DNA of 64,000 bases from Gnetum montanum. Lineage: Eukaryota; Streptophyta; Gnetopsida; Gnetales; Gnetaceae. Each line of letters begins with the position of its first letter. Positions within the stretch are counted from its first letter, which is position 1. Positions 1-12,248 of the stretch are shown in pieces. The notes under the pieces were generated by a model. That model was not told where the DNA came from, made no database searches, and worked only from the letters and a program-made list of their open reading frames with translations. The position numbers and the translations under genes were made by a program. Location of the stretch: NCBI GenBank assembly GCA_015680685.1, contig MNCI01012642.1, forward strand, positions 600,800 through 664,799, given 5' to 3'.

Positions 1-480
1 CTTTAAAGTAAGTCATTTGTAGTTCACACACAATGCAATTGTTACATTTTACACAACCACACGCCGCAACAGCACACACACATACTCACATTAACTACTG
101 AGTTTATTTGGAGGTATCTGGGCCTTGGTGTTGCCAGAGACCAGCAGGCACCTAAATCCTGTTCGAGGACACTCGTTGGTGGTCACGTCCCAAACGGTCG
201 CCAACACATATCTTTTGGTTTAATTCATGTTCAATTTCCTAAGCATAGGCATCATTGCAATCTTGATTATCTTGATAGCTTGAAACATCTAGTTTTTACT
301 CTAGTTTAGCATAATAAACATCCTTCAATTACTCATCCTACATGCTTAAGTTGCTCTAATTTCATGAACCATACTCTCCAATGTGTTGTTGCTATGATTT
401 TCTAGCCTTTTAGCTCCCATTTATCTCTTATTTCAACCCCAAAGTCATTCAAAATCCTTTAATATCTTTAAGTGAAAAAT
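1..480. other. Unassigned sequence at window edge
   Basis: I recognise no gene here. A patch at about 110-215 is clearly more GC-rich than its surroundings and has short open stretches, so it may be a retroelement fragment, but no motif confirms this. Confidence 0.3.
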
Positions 481-590
481 TGATATGAATAGCTACATCA
501 ATGTAGCCAGACTAGTTGATGTAGCCTCATCATCGCATCCCCATCAATGTAGCATAAAAATCCTATAAATATGCATGACACTTAGATTAT
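481..590 (+). promoter_or_regulatory. Promoter-like palindrome array and TATA box before ORF2 (element A)
   Basis: Three near-palindromic units built on a CATCAATG/TTGATG core (such as GCTACATCAATGTAGC) lie at about 491-555. They are followed by a TATA-like CTATAAATATG at about 565-576. The array sits upstream of ORF2, the same place as the GATATC array at 35590-35720 in the outer element. A promoter role is inferred from this resemblance to the LTR U3 regions. Confidence 0.4.
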
Positions 591-1043
591 TTTTCACATT
601 TTCTCACAAATGCACAAGGAGCTTTTGTAATTTTTTAGAGCTCAAAACCTTCCAAGAGCCATAACATCTCACTCATTTAATCATTTTTACTCGTTCTTTA
701 ATCCTTGAGCTACTGAGGGTATGCTTTACCTCGTGGAGGCATTAAACATTAAGTTTTCATAGAAAATTCTTCAATAATTTTTCTAACTCCTAATGACTAA
801 CATATTAAAATAGTCTTAAAGTAATGATCATAATTAGAGTTAATATAAACAATCAACCATCATTAACACATAAACGAAATAATAATAATAAAATAATATC
901 ATATGCCTGCAATTACTAAATAAGACTTAACGGTAAAATCCCATCTTTTTGACCAATAAACATAACCTAATTGCATAAGGTAAGGTATCCAACAAACAAA
1001 GATTATCTTTAAAAAACTAATCTTGTGTTATGTTTGTGATTGC

Positions 1044-3862
1044 ATGTGGTACCTAAGCAAGGATCGCAGGCAAGAGGATCATTGCATCATAGGGAAAAAT
1101 GATTGTGTGATGGAAGGGCACAACAATAGCCACAAGAGCAAGTAATTGAGGTCAGCCATGCTACTAGGTCCCTTAGTGAGGAGCTTGAGGAATCTATTTG
1201 TTAGATTTCCATAGTGGAAATAGGGCAATCCAGGCAAGGTGAGGTCCCAAGACCATAGCTTAATCTTGAGGTCACACTCACAAAGGAATTCTTGGAGAAG
1301 GTTTGCACCAAAGAAAGTTAGAGTTCCATCTTGTATGAATTGAATTTTGAACCTTTCCTGAAACTTGCACCATAAGAGGATAGAACATAGTTCCAAGCAT
1401 CTCCACTATGACTCATTATCTCCAATAGTGGAAAATGGTATATGGGAAAAATCTACCTTCTCTGGAAGAACCAAAAAGAGGATGTGATAGTTAAAATCAA
1501 TGCCATCACCATCTCTTATTTGATTGAAGAAATAGTAGAGGCCCATGAATTACTCAGCACAAGGATAAAGCTAGCAAAGATATCTATGCAAGTGGACTAT
1601 GAGGATAAGAAGGAGTGGATCCAGTGGTGCTATGGAATGAACCATAAGGAGTATGGTGCTCTTACTAAGGCTAAGTGAGCATATTTCAAAATTATGACCT
1701 ATCATCTTAATTCAATGGTGAAGCCAAGAAAGCTAATAGCCTTCTTCACCAAGGCATGTGCAACACCAAGAAAAAAAATACCCAGTCAACTTATCATAGT
1801 CCATCTTCTTTAAAATAGAAACGCATTTCAAGGAGAATGAGAAGTATAGGAAGACACTACCTTTTCATGTCACATCAAAAATCTTTATAAAAGAGGAGGA
1901 ATAGCCTGCTATTCCAATGATGTGGTCTGTAGAGCTCCTATTACATTATGGTAGGAAATGATGAAGGAAAAAGCTCTTACCATACTTTAAGATGAGGAAC
2001 AACCACCACCACCACCACCACCTACAACATTAGAGGCAATACTTGAAATTTTGGTAGCTAAAAAACATCTAACAAAACTTAGACAACAGTAGTTGCAATA
2101 ACATCATGCCTCTAGATGTGGTGGTAAATCTTCAGTGCATAGACCAGCCATGAGCCATTTGAATGAGGTCAAAAGAATCATCAGATGGCTAACATTGCTA
2201 TTCTTTTCATAAAAAAACTAGACACCTATTCACTCCCATCTTGGTGCAAGAGAAGTCAATGTGTCCATGCCAAAACAAGCATTCCTTAAAATTTCTAGGA
2301 ATGCAACAACCTTCTTTGTAATGTAAGAAGAAGGTAAGGGAGAAAAAATTCTAGTTATACCACACAAGGGCCAAGGAACAATAGCAAAGGTGGTGGTAGA
2401 TGGTATTGGAGAAGAACTAAGTGCTCCTATAGCATCCGTACTTGATGTTATTGTCATGGTAGATGTATAAGCATCAATAGGAGTAGCGAGTGGAAGGATG
2501 AGTGCTGCCTAGAATGAAGAAGTGTTGAAACAACTGGTGGAAGCTAGGAAATTGATTCTAAAGATCTTTAATCTCATGAAAGATATATCAGCTACCTAGT
2601 CACAACTATTGGAGACAAGGGATGAACTATTGATCGCTAACATGTAACTTGAGGAGGCCGCTAGTAACAATTAATAGTTGGCTATTGAGGTTGTAGAGCT
2701 TAGGGCCCATTTATTTAATCTTGTCATTCTTAGGCTAGAATTCATCAGAGATGAAGCTTTTCAATAGCTTTAATAGAAATATCAAGAGGCTAAGAATGCC
2801 AAGAAAATTAAGATCTTTGAGGCATCACTGTTAGAAGCAATGGTGAATTTCACTAACCATGACCTCTCTCAAGTTCATAAGAAAATTTGGCGCTAACCCA
2901 AGATAATCATCACATGTAGAATGTCAAGCAATAGAAGAATCAAATAGTAGAATACATTCACCGGTAGCAAGAATAACTTACCAAGGTAACCATAAAATTA
3001 AGGAGGTTGGCTATAGAAAATAAGAATCTCTTGATGGAGGAGCCTTACGCTCTTCATTAAAAGACTACAATTGAGGTCATTGCCTGGAAGAATGAGGTCT
3101 TGCAATATTAATGAGTTAAGAACCATTATAAAGACTAAGTTGGTATGCTTAAGGAAGTCAATGAAAAGGAAATTAAGTTGGCTAAGGTAAAAATGAATGA
3201 AGCCCTCCAACAACTCCAACAAAGAGGCGATGTATGGTAGCCCATCTTTGATAGTCTCAATGCATATAACCAAGAAGAGATCCACCTAAAGAAGTTGAAA
3301 ATTAAAGAGATGATTCAATTCATGGAGTTTACCAACCTTTGATATGTAAACTTAGTAATGTTGATAGTAGTGAGGCCCAGAATAGAATTAGAGAAATAGG
3401 TGGCCAACTCTTATCTCCTCTATGAGGCAGAGTTCAAGGTTCACAAAGAGACTAAATAGAAGTTGGAAGTGATAAAAGTGGAGCTTGAAGTTTCTAGAAG
3501 CAAATTCACTAATCAAAGATCTATTGTTAAGAACTTGGCTAGGAAAATAACTGACTACTAGGAGCTACAAAAATTTGTTCATACATTTGACTTCAAACAT
3601 AAACAATTCATAGCCTAGTTTGTGAACATGAAGGAAATGTTTTCTACACTATCATGTCCATGGGATATACCAACACTAGCTCATTTAGCTGAAGCAACAT
3701 GGACCATTCATAACCCATGAGGCAAAGAAGAAAAAATGAAGGTACTTCTAGATGCCTTTCAAGTTTCAATAGCAATAGTAGAATAGCCTAGGCATCCAAC
3801 ATAGTAGTAACATGATGAAGAATCCTTCATGCCATAGGAGCCTTCACCTCTAGGCATAATGT
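1044..3862 (+). pseudogene. Decayed retrotransposon ORF2 (coiled-coil protein), element A
   Basis: No enzyme is recognisable. The translated fragment at 1442-1678 begins MGKIYLLWKNQKED and aligns over about 75 residues with the ORF2 fragments of the outer and inner elements (theirs read KTYQFWHNKEEG and GKIYQFWHNKEEG). An ELNFEPF stretch upstream matches their ELNFGPF. The start is placed at 1044 because the sequence before it (TGTGATTGCA) matches that before the ORF2 ATG of the outer element. The second half, about 2500-3700, is Lys/Glu-rich and heptad-like, which suggests coiled coil. Many in-frame TAG/TAA codons break it, so it is non-coding now. Family identity is unknown; plant-transposon accessory proteins are the closest analogy I can offer. 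Confidence 0.55.
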
Positions 3863-4095
3863 GAAGACTTCATCTTGTCTCCATTCATCTAATAGGCACC
3901 TACAAATTTTTTATTTAAGTGTTCAAAATTTTTGTAAAATTGCACCAATTTTATATTTGTACAAAATGGCACTTAAGAGTTATTTTATTTTTTATAGTTA
4001 GTTGATTAGTTATTTTCATACTTTTCCAAATTTTGTAAGAAACTCGATCCCATTTTATTCACTTGAGGATGAGTTTTTAGTCAATCATGGAGGTA

Positions 4096-4967
4096 TGATG
4101 AAGTGTCAATAAGTTAATTGTATCAATGCATACCCATTGATGCTTCTTAGAATACATTGACACATCTACATTGACGCTAATCCTCCCAAAACTTATATAA
4201 GTGTGCATACTAGCTGCATTTATAGCACCCTTTGGTCACTTCCTTAGCCAAACTCTTGTAGTTTTCTCTTGTAGAACTTAACAAAATTTTTCCTTTGAGT
4301 GCTCATATCATGGATTGAATTGATTAGATGGAATTTTATTTGAGTGCAATATGTACTAGGACACAATTGCATGAACAACAATAAAATCAAGATTTCTTCT
4401 CTCCATTGCAGCACTTGGATTAGTTTAAGTTTACTTTTCAGTATTTTATTTTAAATGTAGTTTGTTTTCTTGTACTTAAACATTTGATATTCTAATTCAT
4501 AAGTAATGTAAGTATGACCACTTCAAGTATAATATACTAACGCTTGGTAATCCCAACAATGAATACTTGGTATGCCTAATAGTAAACACTTGGTAATCTA
4601 GCGATCTTAGTATATGTTTAGGATATGTATGAAAACTATGAACAGATGCTCCATGCTTAAGATAGTTTAATTATTAGTTAATAAAGTTAAATATTTCAAC
4701 CCTTACTACAATTGATCATTGTATAGATAAAGAAAATAATAATAAATTATAAAAATAGTAATAAATATCTTACACTTCAATCATACTTAGCCATACGAAC
4801 AAGTTAGCATAAGTGATGATTAGAGAGACAATGATTAGTCACCATACATTTTACTAAGGATATAGGCTACTTTGGTAAAAGAAGTCCATCGAATTCGATT
4901 GGATCATGTGTACATGCTAGTTATTTATATGGTTGGATGTATGAATTAGTTTGCTTATTTCCTATCA
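4096..4967 (+). repeat. 3' LTR of element A
   Basis: It starts TGATGAAGTG right after a purine-rich GGAGGTA tract and ends TATCA. It holds CATTGATG/ACATTGAC units in its first 110 bases, a TATATAAG box, an AATAAA signal near 4391 and the Thr/Asn-codon-poor AT-rich tail typical of its relatives. No partner LTR is visible in the window. Confidence 0.6.
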
Positions 4968-5459
4968 CTAACATGTTTTAATGGAAACAAACGTGCCAAG
5001 CCTTGTCAAGCCTAATGACATATTACAACTCATGGCTCTTCAATGACTCTAACCTCTTTTGCAATGGCTGCATGGGTACTTGTTAATGGTCAACAATAGA
5101 TAATAATTCCCCCACGACACAACTCACAACTTTCATTTTATTGTGCTTTCCTCGTCAAGAGATAAATGTCTTGAGCATTGCACTATGCCCTTAGGTCTTA
5201 GATAGTTGAGTTAATTAACATCATAAATTGTGTTGAGAATTAGTAATCCCAAATTCTTGATATCTTCTTCACAACCCATTAACTAAGAGATAAGATTAGA
5301 TCAGAAGCCACTAACTAAGAGATAAGATTAGAATCTTATTTGATAAATGTAGATCTTTTTACTGTAAATCTACTTTTTGTATAATAATGCAACACACTGT
5401 AGATATTTATACTATGGATCGACTTTAATAATTTACATAGACTTTACACGTCACTAGGA
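4968..5459. other. Intergenic, no gene seen
   Basis: This is AT-rich sequence without coding signal. A phrase of about 20 bases (ACTAAGAGATAAGATTAGA) occurs twice at about 5281-5331, a small tandem-like duplication. Confidence 0.4.
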
Positions 5460-5479
5460 GAATCATATCTCCATCTGAG

Positions 5480-6310
5480 TTTCCATAATCATCTTCAGTA
5501 GGGCTCTAGTGGTTCTGTCTTGGGGGATGAAGCTCACCAAGTAGATAGCTTGTCACTTCATAACCTTGATTATTACTCATTTGCATGATTCTTGGATCCG
5601 TCATCTTGAGATTAAGAGTTCTGGGAGTAATTTCATATTGCTTGTAGCATTCTCTTATATCATTCTCAATATAGGTATACATGTCTTAATAGAATGCTTC
5701 ACCCCATGGATATTTCCAGTCAATTCATTTGCTAATACATGAGACTAAAAAGTAAGATAGATTCTTTCCATATTCTAGAAAGTGCTAGCCCCTAGCTTGG
5801 AGGAAAAATAGTAGATATAGTCTCCATGGTATTCATTCCTTATATTAAAGAGATGCTTGGGATAAGAATCATGCTAGTGGGTAGGAGAAAGGTCAAACTT
5901 TTGTGACAAGGTCCAAAATATTTCATTTGGAGGGAACCATTGGTTAATTTCAATTTCATATATATGAAAAGGACTAGCTTGAAAAGAGGCCCATCTTAAG
6001 ATGTTGTCAATAGAGAAGTGAGAATTTCAAATATAAGGGGATCTTTCACCAAAACTTAACTAACATAGTTCTATATAAGTGAAGGTGATGATCTAAGAAG
6101 AGGCTCTAAGTTGTGGAACAAAAGAACTTTTTTAACCCTCGAACAAGGAGCTTCTTCAATCAAGATTGTGATAACATTTTCAAAATCTTATTTGTAGGTT
6201 GTCCTAGTCTCTTCTTGTTCCAGAGTAGGCATGTATGTTTCATTCCTCTTTTTTCTCTTATTAGTCTAGAGGATCTGAGTGTCCATCCTTCACTGACTAG
6301 TATATCTGCA
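5480..6310 (-). pseudogene. Unassigned broken ORF downstream of the pararetroviral RNase H
   Basis: On the minus strand a frame with scattered stops runs through an aromatic-rich stretch (for example INQWFPPNEIFW near 5930). Its position just 3' of RNase H is where caulimovirid genomes often place a transactivator or another accessory ORF. I could not match it to either, so this is positional inference only. Confidence 0.3.
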
Positions 6311-6374
6311 AAATAAAGATTAAACAAAACAAAACATAAAAGAAACTAAACTGAAATCACAAGTCAGCTAGTAA

Positions 6375-7180
6375 GTTGATATTAAATTAGCTAAAGCATT
6401 ATGTTTGCCATTAATAAATTCTATTGAAAAGTCAAAATTTGCAGGAAACAACGACCATCTAATTAATCTGGTATGGACAACTTTATTTAATGCTTTAGAA
6501 CTTAAGTATTTATCAAAGACTTTTAAGTCACCTCTAACTATAAAATGAACATTTTGTAAAAATAATTTGAACTTGTCAACACCTTTAATTATAGCAAGAA
6601 GTTCCTTATGAGTGTCATGGTAGTTTTTTTGAACTTCATTGAGCTTTCTAGAAGCATACCAACAAATTCAGATAATATTGTCTTTTGTTCTTTTAGAGAA
6701 GCATTTGTTTCTAAGATTAATGTTCCATTAGAAGGAAGTTGAAGGTTTGGAAGTTTTAAACATTGTTGTTTAATATGGGAAACTATCTATGTATGTTCAA
6801 GAGTCCATTCATGGGATTTTCTTCTAGTCTTGCATTTAAGAGTTTTCTATCTCTCACCAGATCCTTATAAAAACCAAAAATATAATTCACAAAGCCTAAA
6901 AATCTTTGAAGTTGTTCTTTGTCTTTGAGTTTGTCTAGGAAATTTCATATAGATTCTAGGACATGTGGTTGAAGAAAAATTGTACCATTCATAATTTCTA
7001 ATCCTAAAAAATTCTATGGATTCTTTAGCTATTTTCATTTTTGTAGAAGATAAAGACTAAAAACCATTGGCATCTACTACTAAGAATGAACATTTTAAAA
7101 TTTTTGTATTTGTTGTATCATAAAAGGAAAATGGACTTGTATATTAAAAATTGTTCATCTTATAGGTAAAAGTTTCTTGA
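6375..7180 (-). pseudogene. Broken pararetroviral reverse transcriptase-RNase H
   Basis: In the living virus this enzyme copies pregenomic RNA into DNA. Read on the minus strand, the RT C-terminal part shows an IEFLGLEI-like phrase, an LQPH phrase and LQRFLGFVNYI (about 6880-7040). The RNase H follows, with an LETNAS phrase corresponding to the ETDAS active-site motif (about 6700-6720), then KELLAIIKGVDKFKLFL (about 6555-6605), and an IEFINGKHNALA phrase near the C-terminus (about 6400-6440). The Asp of ETDAS reads as Asn, a further sign of inactivity. Stops and a frameshift break the frame. The N-terminal RT with the YxDD box and the protease lie beyond the truncation at about 7180. Confidence 0.65.
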
Positions 7181-7215
7181 TGGATACTACGACCCAATCC
7201 CTTGATGGATACTAT
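7165..7215. repeat. Short tandem duplication (about 25 bp x 2)
   Basis: CTTGATGGATACTA occurs twice in a row, each copy followed by GACCCA. The copies differ by one or two bases. It lies at the truncated edge of the pararetrovirus remnant. Confidence 0.6.
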
Positions 7216-7419
7216 GACCCAGAAACACTGTAGACATTGCAAATCAGTTATTTTAACACTGATGCAAAATCTTACTATTGGAAAAAGAAGCTGTGTATTT
7301 GTGAAGGACATGAAATTCAATCTTTATTTTTGTTAAGAGACAAACAAATTTTGTAATTAAATATAAAATACTTTGTAATTAAGATTTAGGAATGTTGCAT
7401 CAACATTATTTTTAATAAA

Positions 7420-7638
7420 TCAATGCTTTTGGACCCAGAATTTCTGATATGGATTTTTGGTTCATCTTTGAGCAAGAGCTTTGCCAAACCAAAATCTCCA
7501 ATTTTAGCATTAATTTTCACATCCCCTAAATTGTTGGCTACTTTTATATCTAGCTTGATGATTTTAAAGTTGGAGTCTTCGTGCAATAACTGAAGGTCGT
7601 TTGCAACTCTAAATATTATCTTGAAATGTTGGTGATAG
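7420..7638 (-). pseudogene. Relic of a CRK kinase exon (exon 5 equivalent)
   Basis: Read on the minus strand this matches exon 5 of CRK1 and CRK2 downstream. HEDSNFKIIKLDIKVANN corresponds to [18 protein letters not shown], and GDFGLAKLLLKDEPKIH corresponds to [17 protein letters not shown]. The DFG motif survives, but the HRD catalytic motif reads KLD, so it could not be an active kinase. The exon is cut at 7638-7639, exactly where a TE with TGTAACACCC ends begins. No neighbouring CRK exons are detectable, so it is a lone fragment of a former gene copy of the cluster. Confidence 0.8.
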
Positions 7639-8670
7639 TTGTAACACCCTACCCTAGCAAGGATAGGGTGATGCCTAGGATCACGAAATCTTGGCACAGA
7701 AGCATGATAACTAAAACCAATAATGTGCAGGATACATGATAATAAGAAAGGTCAAATGATATAGAACTTTCCTACCATACCAAAAACCAAACATATATAT
7801 CACATTAGATAAATGCATGTCTCTACATAAAGCAAACTATAAACTGCACTGCGAAAATACAAAAAACACATAAACCTCATCATCGTGTACAGAAGTGTAT
7901 AGAGAGTTCCATACAACGATATCTAGTCCACACTACTATACATGAAAATATATAGAACCAAACACTAAAGGATTTTTCCTTCTCTACTCTCTCTCTCTTC
8001 GAGCATATCTAAGCTTTTGCACCTTTCACCTGTAATTAAATAAAGTCAGTATACAACTAAGTGGAAGTCATTACACTTCCCCTGCTAAATGGTTGACAAG
8101 TGCTGCACTAGACGATGCTCAAAACAACACACACTATATCACCCATAAAGCTAACATACTATTATACAATCATAGACAAGCCATGGCTCAACATCATCTA
8201 TCATGCCCATGTCATCATACTCATGATATACCATAATTAGTCCATGATCCACACAATCATATTTCAAACAGAACACCTAATCTCAATGATATGACTCAAA
8301 AACCAATATTATCACATACATAGCCCACATGGTTGCTAGCATATCCGTGCTTAGTGTAGCATGTGAAATGTTGACATGAGTACTCATATCAGCCATTGCC
8401 TGTAGGTCTTTTATTAGTCTTTTATTTATCCAACTGGTGTTAGGGTCTATCAACCTGTGACTTGCAACCACTAGCCTCTTGGAGGACTAGCGATAGAGAT
8501 GAACACACCTATGTCATGGACCAGCCATAGGGACAAACACACCTATGCTTTTCCACTCTTAGGATGAGGCCTAAGATAGGAGCTTCATCGATGTATCACA
8601 GTGGGGGTTAATCTATACTACCTCTAGGGTGCCTCATCACTAACCGGTCCACACGCTCATGTTAACATCA

Positions 8671-9491
8671 TGATGAGTGGCGAGGTACTCCTACACTCAA
8701 CCATATGAATACAAGCGTTTTCACGCGCGATCTAGTCGAACTCCGCAGATGGACTAGTTGTGGCACCTAGACAGTTAGCCTTAGGTCGTAGTTCGCTGTC
8801 TTCCCACTTGGACTAGTATTATATTTGTCACGTATGGTTTAGTCCAAAGCGAGGTGTATGATGGGTTTCTAATCTAATGCTATTTCTAAAGGCAATGGAA
8901 AGTAATATTAACTAAGCTAGGAGAAAGGGTAAGAGAATCTAATCTAGCCTAAGTGCGATGAGCATCTATTCCTTGATTATCTGTACACATCTTGGACTTC
9001 GTGCATGACTATCACTGGGATTACCAAGCACAGATCCTAGGTACGCTACTGGGTTACCAAGTAGTCACACTTAAATGCTCGTAATCAAGTCGTACTTATT
9101 CCACGTTCTAACGTGGGTTTAAGGGTGAGAGAGAGACTAATTAGGAAAGTAGTAAATAACAATTGAATAAATAAATAAATAAAGCGAATGTTGCAATGAT
9201 GAAGTAATCTTGATCTTTATTGCCAGTCATGTGCCTGTCCAAGTACGTCACACTCGAATAAAGGATGTCGTACAATTACATTCACCACACTACCGACATA
9301 CACTGGAAAATAATCTATCTCTAGAGGGATAAAACTGCCAGAGTCTAGCTACAATCTAAATCTAATGTCCTAAAACTAGGAAAGCTGCATCTTATTTATA
9401 GACATTGCGGCTGCGATATCGTGGACGCGATATCGCAGGTGCAATATCATGGGTGCGTTATCGCAGCTGTCAGCAAATTCATGACTCATCA
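8671..9491 (-). repeat. Solo LTR, GATATC-array family
   Basis: It runs TGATGAGTGG...GACTCATCA and is flanked by a perfect 5-bp duplication CATCA (8666-8670 and 9492-9496). It is the reverse orientation of the LTRs seen at 60802 and 29364. Near its upper end is an array of GCGATATCG/GCAATATC units (about 9405-9465), preceded on the sense strand by the TATA region near 9398. With no internal region on either side it is a recombination product of a full element. Confidence 0.85.
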
Positions 9492-10111
9492 CATCACCTG
9501 CCAATGACCATCACAAGTGTTGTCGCGAAAACACGTAGTTCGACAAGCTTAAGCCAACACATGTCATAAGCACAACACACCCAAACAAACATAATTACAT
9601 AGATCTAATACCATTATGTAACAAAACAACATGAAGACCTTGATATGACAAACCAATATCATATTTCTCAAAAAACATGTACGTCCATACAAATGACCAC
9701 TATAATAATCTTCAAAATAAGATTCAAAATGAGATATGCCCAAAGATAAAACTAATTCCACGATTATAAAGTACTTTTCGAAATAATCTCAATGACACTA
9801 ATTTTACTTAAATTGGACTCAGAAGCAAAGTTATGCACGCTCAAAGTTTAGTTAATAAAATAATATTTAAATAATGTTTAGAATGTCCAAGAAAATGCTT
9901 GTGCCCAGATAGGCCCCATAAACAATATGTTATACGAGGTTCATCAACACCACATATCACAGTCCGCAAGTCCACATCATTTCATACATTGCATATATAT
10001 TCATCCCCAATGTGTAGCCAAAATGAGACAATTTTTGAAGAAAACAAAATAACATGTTCAAGTTCAATCCTTCAGCTATCTGTCCCACATGCCTACATCG
10101 CATAATCATAT

Positions 10112-10175
10112 ACACTAATCCATCACAAAAATATAAGGAAAAGACACTAATCCATCACAAAAATATAAGGAACAA
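10112..10175. repeat. 32-bp tandem duplication
   Basis: Two adjacent 32-base copies begin ACACTAATCCATCACAAAAA and are virtually identical, which indicates a recent local duplication in TE-derived sequence. Confidence 0.75.
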
Positions 10176-10831
10176 GTAAATACAACCCACCAATTAAAAT
10201 TGTCGGGGTAGAAACGCAGAACAAGGAGAAAATCCTTAAAAATCTGGTAGGACTCTATTTAGCTTCTAACAAGTTCTACACCCACGTAGATATGATATGA
10301 CCGTAGCAATCCCATATTCAAATTTAGAGCAATCAAAAAGCCTCTCCAAGGCTCAAAATCTACAAATAAATAAATAAGAAACCAGGCTCTTGTGCATTTT
10401 TGTTGCTGAAAGAAACAAACACCGAAAACTCAAGCGTGGCGTGGAAAAAGGGGCGGTGGTCTCTTATTTTAAAGTAAGGAAAACAAAATAAGGTTTGGCC
10501 ACGTTACTTGAGGCTTTGGTGGGCCGCAGCAGAAAAAAAACGATGGCAACATTACAACTATAATTTTTTTTATGTTTCTTTTTAGTAAGAGAAAAAAAAA
10601 AAAACAAAAGAGGTATCCTTATCATATTTTTTACACATTTACATGTCAAAACCATTCTTGAAAATCACGCAACATAGTGCTATAATACAAATGCATACGG
10701 ACCAAAAAAACAAAGCCTTATAACATATAAAATACATTAACTCATCTCCCAAAAACCCACCGGCACTCCACATGTAATGTCTACATCATAAGCGAATAAC
10801 CATACCTACTAGCTTTGGGTCGGGTGTAACA

Positions 10832-12248
10832 ACAATGGAGAAGTATCGGAATCTAAAAATTTCAAAAAGGTAGATGGAATTGAATGCTTATAGAAAAAGG
10901 AAAAAAACAAGCTGGTGTACAGGATACAAATTATGTCGGGGTAACGTTGAAATCTTGTAATATAGAGGCAAACTTGTAATATACAGGCAATGAGCAATGG
11001 TCAAAATGACCAAAAAGGCACATTATCACTCTATACCTTACATTTAAGTTGATAGGAGGAAACTAATATATATTTCTTACACGTGGGCTAGTCCATGTAA
11101 TAATCGTTTACATAAACATAATCAACCACTGTAACCTTGAAAACATATGACAAGGGCTTTTACCCTTGTTACTAAAATTTAACCATTTTATTCATATTTC
11201 CTTGATTACACTTGCACTTCATCACAACTCAAAAGTTTGAGGATCTTCAATCTACTTTCAAGGCTTAACAAAAAAAAAACTTATATCTCAATTAAGATAA
11301 TGCAAAAGCTATTGTGTCATATCCAAAAACTTGTCTTGTTTTAAACACTTCTCAAGTAATTTTTAGAAGTTGCCCTAAAGAGGTCTTCAAGTACCTTGCA
11401 ACTGTTGCAAACGTGATGTTTAGAGAAAAATGTAGTTCATGTATACAATTATCCATGAAATTATTGAGAATTCAAAGAATTAAGTTCATGTTAGCCACTT
11501 TAAGATTTTAAGAAAGATCATCATTCAGATGCTCAATGCTCATCCTGCTAAGGTGAGGTCCTGGGAGGAAGATGGATGAACATAAGCTTAATCTCTTTTG
11601 AGTGGCTAAACCCAGGTCCTATGACTTTCAGATTTGAAAATGTGTTAAAAATTAAAATCATTTATAGATGAAAGTAACTGTTATGTAATACCAGTAAATA
11701 CGGTCATGCAACTCTAGCAAATCTGTTGACGGTAATGTGAGTGCTTACAGGAAGAATGTGCATACTTGAGCAACTTGGATTTGAGATTTGTATTTTTTTT
11801 TCCTTTTTTCAAGGCAAGGATACTTAAAACTGGTAGCACAGGCCTTACTTCCACAGCAGGCTACTATAACTGTGTCTCCATACTTGTAAGCAGAGATATA
11901 AAAGTGTCTCATGATAAGGTTATTCCGTTAGTGGCGCACCTTTAATGGAAGCAGAATCCACAATCTCCTTTATAGAAGAAAGATCTGTCTGCATACTCTG
12001 TGTCCATCTTGAGGAACAAAAACAAATTCTGTGCTGTTGATTTCATCTGACAAGATAATGTACAAAAGTGTAAAGGGAAAAAGGAGAAGAAAAGGTAAAC
12101 AATACAAAACAAAAATAAAAAATAAAAAATAAAACCTTTGTAACTAAAGGCAGTATCGATTGAATCATTGGCAGATATTTTTCAGTTTTGTAAAGACGTG
12201 CAACTAAGTAGGGCTTTACTTGATCCCATCCCTGAACTGGAGACCGAG
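10832..12248. other. 3' flank of CRK1, no gene seen
   Basis: No coding signal is convincing. The stretch just below 12249 would hold the 3' UTR of CRK1. Sequence around 11790-12060 is less AT-rich but has only short frames. Confidence 0.4.

Larger units (their letters stand above)
481..4967 (+). mobile_element. Element A: 3' part of an LTR retrotransposon
   Basis: This plus-strand remnant has the same 3' organisation as the outer and inner elements at 31219-48873: a palindrome array with TATA box, then a decayed ORF2, then a polypurine-like tract (about 4084-4095) and a 3' LTR (4096-4967). The gag half and the 5' LTR are not visible; they either lie off the window or were lost. The 5' limit is therefore my estimate. 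Many in-frame stops show it is old. Confidence 0.65.
5460..7180 (-). mobile_element. Endogenous pararetrovirus remnant (Caulimoviridae-like)
   Basis: This is a minus-strand fragment of a plant DNA pararetrovirus genome fixed in the host. From high to low coordinates it holds the end of a reverse transcriptase, an RNase H domain, and then a further broken reading frame (about 5480-6310) that I cannot assign. No LTRs flank it, as expected for this class. It is interrupted by stop codons and at least one frameshift and is truncated at both ends, so it is a fossil. A Ty3-type element is the alternative, but the RNase H details fit pararetroviruses better. Confidence 0.65.
7640..10831. mobile_element. 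TE with TGTAACACCC...GGGTGTAACA termini
   Basis: The segment starts TGTAACACCC, directly after the broken kinase exon, and the inverted form GGGTGTAACA occurs at 10822-10831. Such ends are common on LTRs of chromovirus-type Ty3 elements. Flanking pentamers are ATAGT and ACAAT, at best a decayed target duplication. The interior has no coding capacity I can recognise. It contains the solo LTR at 8671-9491. The right boundary is tentative, because sequence beyond 10831 does not resume the kinase exon. Confidence 0.4.

Noticed and set aside
481-1060. 5' LTR paired with the LTR at 4096
   Set aside because: Only the layout and the CATCAATG core are alike. The rest does not align, and the sequence before ORF2 matches the internal region of the outer element.
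1079-1396. 105-codon open frame on the minus strand
   Set aside because: It is antisense to the decayed ORF2 of element A, with which the plus strand aligns; no homology of its own.
7640-10831. DNA transposon with terminal inverted repeats
   Set aside because: TG...CA ends and 5-bp-like flanks fit LTR-type termini better; no transposase is visible. Kept as a tentative TE only.
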